Source: Clostridiaceae bacterium (GTDB taxonomy: Bacteria; Bacillota; Clostridia; Oscillospirales; Acutalibacteraceae). Taken from it: 38,768 nucleotides of DNA. Below, in pieces: positions 1 to 8,800 of this stretch. The stretch is taken from assembly GCA_016296885.1 (NCBI GenBank), contig JAEDHT010000016.1, forward strand, positions 1 through 38,768, in the 5' to 3' direction. The notes beneath the pieces were generated by a model. The model did no database searches. It was given only the letters and a program-made list of their open reading frames with translations, and had not been told where the DNA came from. Both the position numbers and the translations under genes were made by a program. Position 1 is the first letter of the stretch. Every line of letters starts with the position of its first letter.

Positions 1-53
1 GCCGAACGGCACGCAGGGTGGTGTGAGAGGGCGATTAATTTCGCCCTACTCGA
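1..53. repeat. GC-rich intergenic hairpin segment, possible dispersed repeat
   Basis: This 53-base edge segment is much richer in G and C than the AT-rich DNA around it. It holds a perfect 7-bp hairpin: arm 28-34, loop 35-40 (TTAATT), arm 41-47. On the minus strand the hairpin lies downstream of the glycosylase stop at 64, where a terminator would sit, but no T-run follows it in that direction. Its composition and hairpin resemble short intergenic repeats of clostridial genomes. Only one copy is visible here, so repeat status is inferred. Confidence 0.3.
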
Positions 54-63
54 TTGTCTTTTA

Positions 64-900
64 TTATGTTAGCTCGTCAGGATTCATACGACTGTAATGA
101 AATATATATTGCTGGGCAATGCCTGCATATTCTCCAAAATCCTGAGGTGAGTTATCCGGAAAATATGTCTGCATGGCACGCTTCATCCACACATCAAGCG
201 GAAAACACTCCAACCTATGCATACCATAAAGCAGTATACATTCTGCCACCTTAGGGCCAACTCCTTTGATCTGCATAAGCATTTCTCGTGCCTGATCTAT
301 CGGCATACGGCTTACTGATTGCAATTTTATTTCACCTGAGTGTACCTTACGAGATGCATCCAAAATATATTTTGCTCTGAATCCGCTTTTTATAACAGCG
401 AGATCATCCTCTGATAAGCACGCCAATCTCTCAGCAGTAGGAAAAAGATACCCCACGCCATCACGATAATCTCCAAAATTAGTGCAAAGGCTCTCTACAA
501 TGCCCTTAATACGCTTTATATTATTGTTTTGGCTAATAATAAATGATATCATAGCCTCCCATGCATCTTGTCGCAATATACGTATACCCGGTGCAAAATC
601 ACAAGCCTTTTCCATGACCGGATGGATAATTCTAAGCTGTTTTTTTATTTCGCAGTAGTCCAGCTCCAAGTCGAAATAGCTTTTCCAAATATCTTCAAAA
701 TCCTTTTCATTGCAATATACGAAAACTTTATTTTCTCTACAAGTCAACTTGAGGCATTTATCTCCCACTATGCCTGTATAAGCTCCTGTGCCATCGTTGT
801 TCCATCTAAAGCTCTGGCCACACTCAAAGGTCTGCTCTATGTCAAAATCATCAGCAGGCAAAATCATTGCGCCCGCATTTTTGTCATAGGTAAAGATCAT
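64..900 (-). CDS. ogg: OGG1-like 8-oxoguanine DNA glycosylase / AP lyase
   Basis: This 278-residue protein is a bifunctional base-excision glycosylase that should remove 8-oxoguanine from DNA and nick the abasic site. The N-terminal segment holds FECGQSFRW, a signature of the OGG1 N-domain. The helix-hairpin-helix reads IKGVGPKVAEC, placing the Schiff-base lysine at about Lys217. The activating aspartate lies in PLDVW at about Asp236. Both catalytic residues of the HhH-GPD superfamily are therefore present, and the length fits bacterial OGG1-type enzymes. The ATG at 898-900 has a TAAGGAAG SD that overlaps the stop codon of the upstream CorC-like gene (15-base gap), so the two are probably cotranscribed. 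AlkA-type 3-methyladenine glycosylase is the main alternative, but the CGQSFRW motif and the catalytic lysine favour OGG1. Confidence 0.88.
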   Translation of the reverse strand: MIFTYDKNAGAMILPADDFDIEQTFECGQSFRWNNDGTGAYTGIVGDKCLKLTCRENKVFVYCNEKDFEDIWKSYFDLELDYCEIKKQLRIIHPVMEKACDFAPGIRILRQDAWEAMISFIISQNNNIKRIKGIVESLCTNFGDYRDGVGYLFPTAERLACLSEDDLAVIKSGFRAKYILDASRKVHSGEIKLQSVSRMPIDQAREMLMQIKGVGPKVAECILLYGMHRLECFPLDVWMKRAMQTYFPDNSPQDFGEYAGIAQQYIFHYSRMNPDELT

Positions 901-915
901 ATGGCGGTCACTTCC

Positions 916-2199
916 TTATATTTCTTCTAAATCATTTTCTGTCTTTTCTGCCTTAATCAATTCGATTCTTTGCTCTTTGACAGACTGTATCGTCACCTTT
1001 ATACCTTCAAAATTAAAGCTGCTTCCCTCGGCTGGTATAGAACCGATATTTTCATACACCCAGCCACCCACAGAGTTGCTCTCTGTCTCTTCAAACAACT
1101 TTAGGTTAAGCTCAAACAGCTCGGCAAAATCCTCTATATTCATATCTCCGCTTATGAGATACGTTTTGTCATCAAGCTTTGTTATTTTCTTTTCTTCCTC
1201 TTCATCCTCATCCCAGATGTCGCCTACAATCTCCTCAAGCAGGTCTTCCATAGTCACAATACCGAGAGTGCCTCCGTATTCATCCACTACCACTGCTATA
1301 TGGAGCTTTTTATGCTTAAACTCAGACAAAATTGTGCTAAGCTTCTTTGTTTTATACACAAAATATGCCGGCTGTATCATAGAACATATGTCAGCATCTT
1401 TGCCATTTACAATAGCATCAAGATAATCACGTGCGTGCAGGATGCCAATTACATTGTCAATAGTATCTTCAAAAACCGGAAATCTCGAAAATCTTTCTAC
1501 CATGATTTTTTCCCGATTTACATCTGATGGATCATTAATATCAAGCGCACATACATCTACTCTCGGAGTGAGAATATCCTCCACAGTTTTATCATCAAAA
1601 TCAAGTGCAGATTGCACAAGCTCGCTCTCCTGCTCTTCTATAACGCCCTCTTCTTCTATACTTTCAATGATATATTTCAGTTCATTTTCTGTCACAGAAG
1701 GTGAGCTGTCTTTTTTTATTCTCTTTTGCAACAAAGAATTAAATCCTGAAAATACTGATGCAAGCGGTTTTAGCACTATCATAAGGATATTCAGTAAATT
1801 AGCTGTTGCAAGGCATAGATGTTCGCTCTTTTCCTTAGCAAAGCTTTTTGGAAGAATCTCGCCAAAAGTCAGCACAAGCAAGGTGATAACACCTGTGCTT
1901 ATAGCCGCTCCATAGTTTCCAAAAAGATTAATGCACAGTAATGTTCCAAGTGAAGAACATCCAATATTCACTATGTTGTTGCCTATAAGTATCGTGGTGA
2001 GAGCAGATTGATAATTGTCAGTTATTTTGAGCGCGGTCACAGCTTTTTTGTTGCCGTCATCAGCATAGCTTCTAAGCCTTGATGGTAACACCGCAGAGAA
2101 AGCTGTTTCCATTGATGAAAAAAGTGCAGACAGTACCACCAATATAAAAATACTTACACCATAAATTATGTTTGTTAAAATAATAGGATCCGTGTCCAA
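916..2199 (-). CDS. CNNM/CorC-HlyC family membrane protein with CBS pair
   Basis: The protein has three parts in order. An N-terminal DUF21 (CNNM) membrane domain of about 190 residues contains several hydrophobic helices. A tandem CBS pair follows, recognisable from DILTPRVDVCALD and from VVVDEYGGTLGIVTMEDLLEEIVGDI. A C-terminal CorC_HlyC domain completes it. Relatives are linked to magnesium or other divalent-cation efflux, although many are annotated as hemolysins; a toxin role is not implied. An ATG at 2236-2238 extends the frame to 440 residues but has no SD. The in-frame TTG at 2197-2199 sits 11 bases after ACGGAG and puts the first membrane helix near the N-terminus, so I prefer it (427 residues); the ATG remains possible. 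It is the first gene of a pair with the glycosylase and diverges from spoIIAA. Confidence 0.85.
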   Translation of the reverse strand: MDTDPIILTNIIYGVSIFILVVLSALFSSMETAFSAVLPSRLRSYADDGNKKAVTALKITDNYQSALTTILIGNNIVNIGCSSLGTLLCINLFGNYGAAISTGVITLLVLTFGEILPKSFAKEKSEHLCLATANLLNILMIVLKPLASVFSGFNSLLQKRIKKDSSPSVTENELKYIIESIEEEGVIEEQESELVQSALDFDDKTVEDILTPRVDVCALDINDPSDVNREKIMVERFSRFPVFEDTIDNVIGILHARDYLDAIVNGKDADICSMIQPAYFVYKTKKLSTILSEFKHKKLHIAVVVDEYGGTLGIVTMEDLLEEIVGDIWDEDEEEEKKITKLDDKTYLISGDMNIEDFAELFELNLKLFEETESNSVGGWVYENIGSIPAEGSSFNFEGIKVTIQSVKEQRIELIKAEKTENDLEEI

Positions 2200-2262
2200 A
2201 ATTTTATCAACTCCGTTTTCTAAACATTTTAAACACATAATACATTTTTTTAAGCGCTGATA

Positions 2263-2277
2263 TTTCTATAATAGAAA
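2263..2277. promoter_or_regulatory. 15-bp palindrome between divergent CorC-like gene and spoIIAA
   Basis: TTTCTAT-A-ATAGAAA is a perfect 7-bp inverted repeat with a one-base centre, lying in the 147-186 bp gap between divergent genes. Its size and symmetry are operator-like. No known regulator consensus is recognised, and in AT-rich DNA it could be chance. Confidence 0.25.
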
Positions 2278-2385
2278 ATAAGGGATTTTTTATTAAATAA
2301 TTTTAATAGAAGCCATATTTCGAGCAATTTTTTTGTAAATTTGTCTTATATTAGCATCAATAAAAAAACTAAGGGATGTGCAAAA

Positions 2386-2703
2386 ATGAGTGTAACCATA
2401 TCAACACATGGAAAAGAGCTGACCGCTCTAATCAAGGGAGAAATAGATCATCACACTGCATCTTCTGTAAGAGAAATGATAGATTCTGAGGCACAGAAGA
2501 ATTCGCCAAACACAATAAATCTTGATTTTTCGGGTGTGACATTTATGGATAGCTCCGGCATAGGACTTATCATGGGCAGATATCGTCTGTCACAAATGAT
2601 AGGCGCAAGACTAAATGTTGTAAATGTTCCACCCCACCTGCAAAGAATGGTCAGTCTATCAGGGATAACCTCACTCGGAGTAATAAAGGAAGACAGGTGC
2701 TAA
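2386..2703 (+). CDS. spoIIAA: Anti-sigma F factor antagonist SpoIIAA
   Basis: This 105-residue STAS-domain protein is the forespore switch that frees sigma F by displacing it from SpoIIAB. The key motif is VTFMDSSGIGL. Its second serine, about Ser57, matches the serine phosphorylated by SpoIIAB in Bacillus (Ser58), and the length fits the family. The frame is open further upstream from a TTG at 2341, but the ATG at 2386 has an AAGGGA SD at the right distance and gives the expected N-terminus. The stop is followed three bases later by the spoIIAB start, as in the classical spoIIA operon. A sigma-H promoter is expected by family knowledge, but I could not see a convincing one. Confidence 0.93.
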   Translation: MSVTISTHGKELTALIKGEIDHHTASSVREMIDSEAQKNSPNTINLDFSGVTFMDSSGIGLIMGRYRLSQMIGARLNVVNVPPHLQRMVSLSGITSLGVIKEDRC

Positions 2704-2706
2704 AAA

Positions 2707-3153
2707 ATGAGCAAATTGATAAACGAAATGAAAATGAACTTCCCGTCAAAGAGCATTAACGAGAGCTTCGCAAGAACAGCAGTATCTGCATTTGCAATGC
2801 AGGCAGACCCTACTATAAACGACTTGGCAGATATCAAAACTGCCATATCTGAGGCAGTAACAAATTGTATAGTGCATGGCTACAACTGTGGCGAAGGCAC
2901 TATTTACATACACGCACAGCTTTTTGAGAATGGCAAAATTGTTTTTAAAATAAAAGACAAAGGTGTCGGAATAGAGAACATAAAACAAGCTATGGAGCCA
3001 ATGTTTACAACGGCAGGAGGTGAAAGAGCAGGATTAGGCTTCGCTGTGATGCAGAGCTTCACCGATAAGGTGAGTGTGAAATCCACACCAGGTAAGGGCA
3101 CAACAGTGACGCTGGAAAAGTCTATACTTAGGTATGGTGTTCGTGATGAATAA
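2707..3153 (+). CDS. spoIIAB: Anti-sigma F factor and serine kinase SpoIIAB
   Basis: This 148-residue GHKL ATPase both holds sigma F inactive and phosphorylates SpoIIAA. The N-box is visible as EAVTNCIVHGYN, with the catalytic Glu49 and Mg-binding Asn53. The G1 box is DKGVGI with Asp84, and a GLGFAVMQSF G2 box follows. Length and motif spacing match the family. It is the middle gene of spoIIAA-spoIIAB-sigF. Its last codons overlap the start of sigF, which implies translational coupling of anti-sigma and sigma factor and helps keep their amounts matched. Confidence 0.95.
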   Translation: MSKLINEMKMNFPSKSINESFARTAVSAFAMQADPTINDLADIKTAISEAVTNCIVHGYNCGEGTIYIHAQLFENGKIVFKIKDKGVGIENIKQAMEPMFTTAGGERAGLGFAVMQSFTDKVSVKSTPGKGTTVTLEKSILRYGVRDE

Positions 3154-3811
3154 CGACACACTTGTTACGGACAACATGGGGCTTGTGTATGCTTGTGCAA
3201 ACCGCTTTCGTGGAAAAGGGATAGAGTATGATGACCTATTTCAAGCAGGATGTCTTGGACTGGTGAAAGCGGCAAAAAATTTTGATTTAGAAAGAGGTGT
3301 TAAATTTTCCACCTATGCAGTGCCTGTTATTCTTGGTGAAATTAAAAAATTATTTAGAGATGGTGGCACAGTCAAGGTGGGCAGAAGTCTAAAAGAGCTA
3401 TCGCTTAAAATATCTAAAATAACAAATGAATTTATGAAAAAGGAGGAAAGAAGCCCTACAATAAACGAAATTGCACAAATACTCTCTGTGGATGCAGAAA
3501 AGGTGGCAGAAGCCATAAGCTGTACTAAAGTTCCTTTATCCCTCACAGCCTTTGATGATGATAGTGATGGTGAATCAGGAGGTGAGATATGCATACCCAT
3601 AGAGGGCCATGAGGAAAAACTCATTGATCTGATCGCACTCAGGGAAACTCTGAAAGAACTGGATGAAGACGATAGAAAAATAATACTCCTAAGATTTTTT
3701 AAAAATCAGACTCAATGTGTTACTGCGTCACAGCTAAATATGACGCAGGTGCAGGTGTCCCGCAGAGAGAAAAAGATAATAGCAATCCTCAGACAAAAAA
3801 TGATAGGTTGA
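3146..3811 (+). CDS. sigF: RNA polymerase sporulation sigma factor sigma-F
   Basis: This is the first compartment-specific sigma factor of the forespore. Region 2 is recognisable from DDLFQAGCLGLVKAAKNFD and FSTYAVPVILGEIKK. The RDGGTVKVGRSLKE stretch is characteristic of the SigF/SigG/SigB group. Region 4 ends in a helix-turn-helix (TASQLNMTQVQVSRREKK). The length of about 221 residues is typical. Two ATG codons are possible: 3134 has AGG almost touching it, while 3146 has GGTG six bases upstream, so I chose 3146. Either start overlaps the spoIIAB 3' end. SigG is the nearest alternative, but linkage to spoIIAA and spoIIAB settles the call. Confidence 0.95.
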   Translation: MNNDTLVTDNMGLVYACANRFRGKGIEYDDLFQAGCLGLVKAAKNFDLERGVKFSTYAVPVILGEIKKLFRDGGTVKVGRSLKELSLKISKITNEFMKKEERSPTINEIAQILSVDAEKVAEAISCTKVPLSLTAFDDDSDGESGGEICIPIEGHEEKLIDLIALRETLKELDEDDRKIILLRFFKNQTQCVTASQLNMTQVQVSRREKKIIAILRQKMIG

Positions 3812-3821
3812 TTATAATAAG

Positions 3822-3857
3822 GTCGGTATAAAGCGTCTATTGTCGCTCTATACCGAC
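3822..3857. terminator. Bidirectional terminator between sigF and spoIIID
   Basis: Arms 3822-3835 and 3844-3857 pair at 13 of 14 positions around an 8-base loop (TCTATTGT). TTTTAATTATTTTTT follows on the plus strand, and AT-rich sequence with an interrupted T-run follows on the minus strand. It sits between convergent genes, so it should end the sigF transcript and probably also the spoIIID transcript. Confidence 0.85.
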
Positions 3858-3863
3858 TTTTAA

Positions 3864-4118
3864 TTATTTTTTGAGTTTCATATATTTTTCTTTTGTGGCA
3901 TTGCCACCACGGATATGTCTTTGTGCTTTGTTTAGCTCAAGAACCTTTTTCACCTCTTTGTATAGCTTGGGGTCGATAGCCTCCAGTCTCTGTGAAACAT
4001 CCTTGTGAACGGTACTTTTGCTAATTCCAAACTTGCTTGCCGCACCACGCACCGTATTATTGCTTTCAACTATGTATTCGCCTAGCATCACTGCACGACG
4101 ATCAAAGGTACCTTTCAA
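3864..4118 (-). CDS. spoIIID: Sporulation transcriptional regulator SpoIIID
   Basis: This is a small DNA-binding protein that switches mother-cell genes on and off under sigma E. The helix-turn-helix GISKSTVHKDVSQRL matches the hallmark (V/I)SKSTVHKDL of SpoIIID, and the basic C-terminal stretch RHIRGGNATKEKY is also conserved. The frame can be extended to a TTG at 4139. However, GGGAGG at 4127-4132 lies 8 bases before a second TTG at 4116-4118, which gives an 84-residue protein of normal SpoIIID length. I therefore take that TTG as the start. A sigma-E-like promoter lies just upstream. The gene is convergent with sigF. Confidence 0.93.
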   Translation of the reverse strand: MKGTFDRRAVMLGEYIVESNNTVRGAASKFGISKSTVHKDVSQRLEAIDPKLYKEVKKVLELNKAQRHIRGGNATKEKYMKLKK

Positions 4119-4126
4119 AGAAAAAA

Positions 4127-4132
4127 CCTCCC
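4127..4132 (-). promoter_or_regulatory. SD site fixing a TTG start for spoIIID
   Basis: On the minus strand this reads GGGAGG, followed after 8 bases (TTTTTTCT) by TTG. No ATG or GTG is placed correctly, so the SD decides the start. A rare start codon on a regulator may keep its amount low (inference). Confidence 0.8.
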
Positions 4133-4148
4133 AATGCAATATTGTTAA

Positions 4149-4177
4149 TAAATATGCTTGAGAGGGTAAAAATATAC
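4149..4177 (-). promoter_or_regulatory. Candidate sigma-E promoter of spoIIID
   Basis: On the minus strand, GTATATT (4171-4177) is followed after 14 bases by CATATTTA (4149-4156). This resembles the sigma-E consensus, roughly KMATATT, 14-15 bases, CATACANT. In Bacillus spoIIID is sigma-E dependent, so position and sequence agree, but the -10 box is imperfect. Confidence 0.5.
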
Positions 4178-4190
4178 TATTTTTAATGGT

Positions 4191-5273
4191 TTATTGTTTT
4201 GTGATGGTACAATAAATATTTAAGTCCCAGCAGGGTATGTATGGGTGCTTTCTGATATAGATATTGTAGTCACTATTTATTGATTTTATTAAAAGTGGCA
4301 ACTCAAATATATCCCTAAAATGGTGATATCCTGCTATATTAAGTTTAGGTGAGCATAATTTCAAAGTGTTAATTGCGCCCTTTAGCATAGAAAGCTCGTT
4401 GCCCTCTATATCTGCTTTGAGATAGGTGCAGTTGTTATCAATCAATATATCATCAACTGCCACACATTTTATTGTATAGCCTTTGCTAGTATTGGTCAAT
4501 GCTGAGCCTCTTCCTTTTAACATTGACATAACTTTTTCTCCAGCTTTTTCATCTAATGCTACATTGATAAATCTTGTGTTTTTCATTCCTTCGCAGTGAT
4601 TGCACAGCTTTTTAAAAGTCTTTGTATCCGGTTCAAAGGCTGTTATGCTTTGGTATTTGCCTGAGGTGTAATACAAAAATTCGTCTATGGTATCTCCACG
4701 ATATGCTCCAAGATCATAATAATGCTCATCATCAGACAACTTAAGGATATTTTCAAAAACTTCTTGCTTATCGGTGGTTATATCAAATAAATATTCGAGT
4801 TTTCCTGTATACTCAAATTTTAATGCCCCGATATATACCTTTCGTGATTGCTCATCAGATAAAATGTCATAACAAGCTAAAATCTCATTCTCGTATTTAT
4901 CAAAAAATGCTCTATTTGGTATTTCGTCACCATACACAGGCACGCATGGCACATACGTTTCGTATTTTTCGGCTATGTTTTTTACATTTTGCATCACGCT
5001 GTTTATACTGCTTGCAAAGGCAACAGCCACGATAAAATCCTGATATCTTTCTTCAAAAAAGCTGAGTTTTTGCACTGCAAAGCCTCTAAACGTCTGTCCA
5101 CGTGCAAAGTCATCACTAACAAACACACCTGACAGCTCTATTCCCAGTCTTTCAAACTCATCTATTACTTTGTCAGCACCATTGCCTGTGCCGTAGAGTA
5201 TGATTGGCTTGGTAGTATGCTGTAGAATATCCCACACAGACGATTCGTTTATAAAATCAAGTATTTTTAACAT
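4191..5273 (-). CDS. FkbM-family SAM-dependent methyltransferase with N-terminal Rossmann-like domain
   Basis: The C-terminal half carries the FkbM methyltransferase pattern: YYDLGAYRGDT (SAM-binding loop), ITAFEPDTKTFKKL and LKADIEGNELSMLKGA. The N-terminal half (about residues 20-110) starts with PIILYGTGNGADKVIDEFERLG, which looks like a small nucleotide-binding fold as seen in sugar-modifying FkbM proteins. The substrate is not identifiable; glycan or lipid O-methylation is typical of the family. The frame opens at 5312, but the ATG at 5271-5273 is preceded by AAGGAT and gives about 360 residues, so I use it. It overlaps the DUF5662 gene by 17 bases and is the last gene of the addB-addA-DUF5662-fkbM string. 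Confidence 0.78.
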   Translation of the reverse strand: MLKILDFINESSVWDILQHTTKPIILYGTGNGADKVIDEFERLGIELSGVFVSDDFARGQTFRGFAVQKLSFFEERYQDFIVAVAFASSINSVMQNVKNIAEKYETYVPCVPVYGDEIPNRAFFDKYENEILACYDILSDEQSRKVYIGALKFEYTGKLEYLFDITTDKQEVFENILKLSDDEHYYDLGAYRGDTIDEFLYYTSGKYQSITAFEPDTKTFKKLCNHCEGMKNTRFINVALDEKAGEKVMSMLKGRGSALTNTSKGYTIKCVAVDDILIDNNCTYLKADIEGNELSMLKGAINTLKLCSPKLNIAGYHHFRDIFELPLLIKSINSDYNIYIRKHPYIPCWDLNIYCTITKQ

Positions 5274-5823
5274 TAGATTTTTTATCCTTTTTATAATTTT
5301 TAAGAAGCACATTTTTCATATAATCAAAGGTAGCTTCCTCTCCCTCATCCTTTACCATAAGCAGAAGCTTTTCGAGCAATGCTCTTGTTTCAGGATGAAG
5401 CATATAATGTTCTTTAGATCTGACATAGTAGTTCCACGAATCAGCATCAGTATATTTTTCTTTGTTATAATTTTGGCTTGCAGCTATTCTGTCACACACC
5501 ATCTCAACCACATAATTAACAGGCATTTTCATGCCGGTCATCATATGGTCGCCCTCCGGAGAATAATCTATCCAATATTCAAGGTGATGCTTATTTCTAC
5601 CTTTATGATGAAGCCAAGCCAAACTGCATCCATTAAGCTTACGTTCTATGTTGTTAGGACTTTGATTACCTTGATAATATTTTATACCCGGCAAAAACTC
5701 TGTAGGGCTGTATTTTGATAAATCATGAAGTAATCCCTGTTTATACAAACCTACCCTAAAACAATGCTTCATAACAAGAATTTTATGTTTATTTATGGTA
5801 TGAAGATGACCAAAAAAGTTCAT
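5257..5823 (-). CDS. DUF5662 family protein (HD-like)
   Basis: This 188-residue protein contains a histidine- and aspartate-rich pattern: GLLHDLSKYSPTEF, then AWLHHKGRNKHHLEYW, then MVCDRIAAS. The arrangement recalls metal-binding HD-type proteins and matches the DUF5662 group common in Firmicutes. Its biochemical function is unknown to me. The ATG at 5821-5823 has an AAGGGG SD nine bases upstream. It begins 17 bases after the addA stop and overlaps the fkbM start, so it is transcribed with both, though it probably has nothing to do with recombination. Confidence 0.75.
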   Translation of the reverse strand: MNFFGHLHTINKHKILVMKHCFRVGLYKQGLLHDLSKYSPTEFLPGIKYYQGNQSPNNIERKLNGCSLAWLHHKGRNKHHLEYWIDYSPEGDHMMTGMKMPVNYVVEMVCDRIAASQNYNKEKYTDADSWNYYVRSKEHYMLHPETRALLEKLLLMVKDEGEEATFDYMKNVLLKNYKKDKKSNVKNT

Positions 5824-5839
5824 TTTTGATTTCCCCTTT

Positions 5840-8800
5840 TTAAACTCTTATTTTATCATTTTTCTTAAATGAATATAGCCAAAGCTCTTTTACTTTTTTT
5901 CCCGTGCATTTTTCCATAGCAAGCTTATACATCCTCAGCTGAGCTGAATATCTTGCTGAAAGCTCTGACATATCGTTTATATTATCGGTTTTGTAGTCAA
6001 TTATTACTATCTCATCATTCTCCTCAAATGCACAGTCTACAGCACCCTGTATCAGTGTTCCTTCGTCATTGGAATATTCATTGTCAAATATTTCGCTCAG
6101 CTTCATAATCATAGCAAAACGATATTCCCTGTAAATGTTATTTGATGCAAGCATACGTCTGCCTAGCTCACTGTCAAAAAAACAATCTACTTTTTCAAGG
6201 TTCACAGCCTTAGCTTGCGCCTCTGTAATAAATTCTTGTGAAACCAACCTTTCCAGTTCTGATACAGAATCACTTGAAGCACGATAAAAGTCTGCATACT
6301 GCATAAACGAGTGCAACGCTGTTCCTCTTTGTGCGGCTGTTAGTCCATCATCAGTGAGAAAAGCAGGTGAATCTGTCAATGCATATTCGTTGTCACTGAT
6401 ATTAATATTACCCTTTGTGAGTGCAGAAACCGAATATTTTACTGGTAAATATGTGATATCCTCATATTTATATTTAAATTCAAATCTCTCTCTAAGCTTT
6501 TCGAGTAATTCTTCGTCCGGCTGTGCAACCAAGATTTCTTCGTCGGGTTGTGCTATATCCGCTATTTCACTCTCATCCTGCATGGGTTCCACAAATCTGA
6601 CATTCCACTTCACATCAGAAATATGATTATACATCTCGTCACTATCAATATAGCGCCCTACAAGCTCTCTGCCACACTGTAGCTTCATTGCACACAGCAA
6701 CATCCAATCGCCAATACGCATAGCGTTTCTCACGAGATATGGTGGTATATCATCAAAACACAAAAGCTGGGAATATGCTTTGTTTACACTACTTTCAAAA
6801 GATGCATTAGTATGAATAAAATATAGTTTTTCCTTTGCTCTGGTCATGGCAACATAAAGCACTCTGAGCTCCTCAGAACGTTCACCCGATGCCACACATT
6901 TAGACACAGCTTCTCGCATCATTGTATCATAACGGCAATTTTTGATATTCATACTCTGTTTAAATCCTATGCCCATATCGGGATGTATCTGCATGATTGC
7001 ACTGGAGTCAGAATTAAATTTCCTGTTTAATCCGGCTATTATGCATATAGGAAATTCAAGTCCTTTTGATGAATGTATACTCATCACTTTTACACAGTTT
7101 GAAGCATCGTTACTACCCGCTGTGGCACCAAAAAGGTCTTTGCCACTCTGCGATAGTTTATCCATAAATCTTATAAATCCATTTAACCCCTTAAAACCAT
7201 TTTTTTCATATGACGAGGCGTATTCACGCAAAAGATTAATATTATTGATTCTTATGTCGCTATTACCCATAGCACCGATTATTGAGCGCACTGATTTTTT
7301 CTCATAGATAGCATTGATAAGCTCGTCTGTGTGCATTGATGCAGCATAGCATCTAAATTCTTTAAGCTCTGACAAAAAGTAATTAGGTAATTCCTCTTTT
7401 TCAGCCTCTTTGCAAAGCATGGTATAAATATTATCATTGGGATAGTTGCATCTATATCGTGCAATATCATCAGGAGTGAAGCCATAAAGAGGACTCATCA
7501 TAATAGATATGAGCGGAATATCCTGCATGGGATTGTCTATCACTCTTAAAAGAGACATAACAAGCATAACCTCACGGCAATCAAAAAATCCGTTTTTAGT
7601 GGTAGATGTGGCAGGTATGCCAAGCTTTAAGAGTTCATCTACAAAAGTGGGAGCGTGCTGTGATGTGCTACGCAACAGCACTGCAAAATCACCAAACATA
7701 GGGCGCACCTTTGCACCCCGCTTATTGGTGATATAGTGGTTACTCATCTGTTCTAAAATTATGTCTGCTATCTGGCGGGCCTCCAGCACATCGTTTTTTT
7801 CTTCGCTCTCGCCCTTTTCTATAAGCACATATTCCACAGCCGGAGTGGCACTTGTATCCTGTTTATCTGTGAGCAAATATTCGTTCTCGTCGTAGTCGAT
7901 TTCTCCTGCCTGCTTGCTCATAATCTGTGAGAAAACAAAGTTTACGCTATCCAAAATTCCTTTGTTACTTCTGAAATTTCTATTTAAAAGAATTTTAGCA
8001 GGATATGATGGAGAATCACAATTATATATGCCATAGTTTTCGCTTTTTTTCATAAAAATTTCGGGCATAGCTTGTCTAAAACGATATATACTTTGCTTCA
8101 CATCACCCACGACAAAAAGCTTTTTTTCGTCATCTGATAATGCCCTGAATATCATATTCTGCACTTCGTTGGCATCCTGATATTCATCCACCATCACTTC
8201 GTCAAGCTCTGAGGAAAAGCCTTTTGCAATATCCGAAAACTCTATTTCTCCATCAGGAGATTTTTTTATTAAAAGCTCTATAGCGAGATGTTCCAAGTCG
8301 CTAAAATCAAGAATGTTCTTCTCACGTTTCATCTCTGTGAACTTATGATCAAACGCCAAAACAATTTTAAATAGTTGGTCTACTATAGGATAAGCCTTTG
8401 CCATATCATCTCTGCAATCCTGCTCACTTCGGTCAAATATTCCTGCTAAGTCTTCTATCGCATCATTATAAAAATCACGGTTTGTCTTAAAGCTTAAATA
8501 TGCTGTTGTTTTGTTAAAATCAGCGTGCGAATATACCTTTTCCTTCTGGAATTTTTTCAGATGCTCGCAGGTGCTGTCCCAACCGTCATTTATCGACTGC
8601 TTCAGACTCTGTGCAAATTCAAGGTTATATTCGGCTATCTCCAATGGTGGTGTAGTTTTAAGCTTTGCTGTTGCCTTTGGATCACGATAATTTGGACGTT
8701 CACGTGTGAAGTTAGTTTCTTCATTCGAACGTAGACTTTGGGCTGTACTTTGGGCTATATTTATGCAAAAATCAGCCGCCTCTCTTGCATAGTCGAGCAA

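Noticed and set aside
2281..2320. Possible sigma-H promoter before spoIIAA (AAGGGATTT)
   Set aside because: The -35 is close to consensus, but no GAAT-type -10 lies at the right distance.
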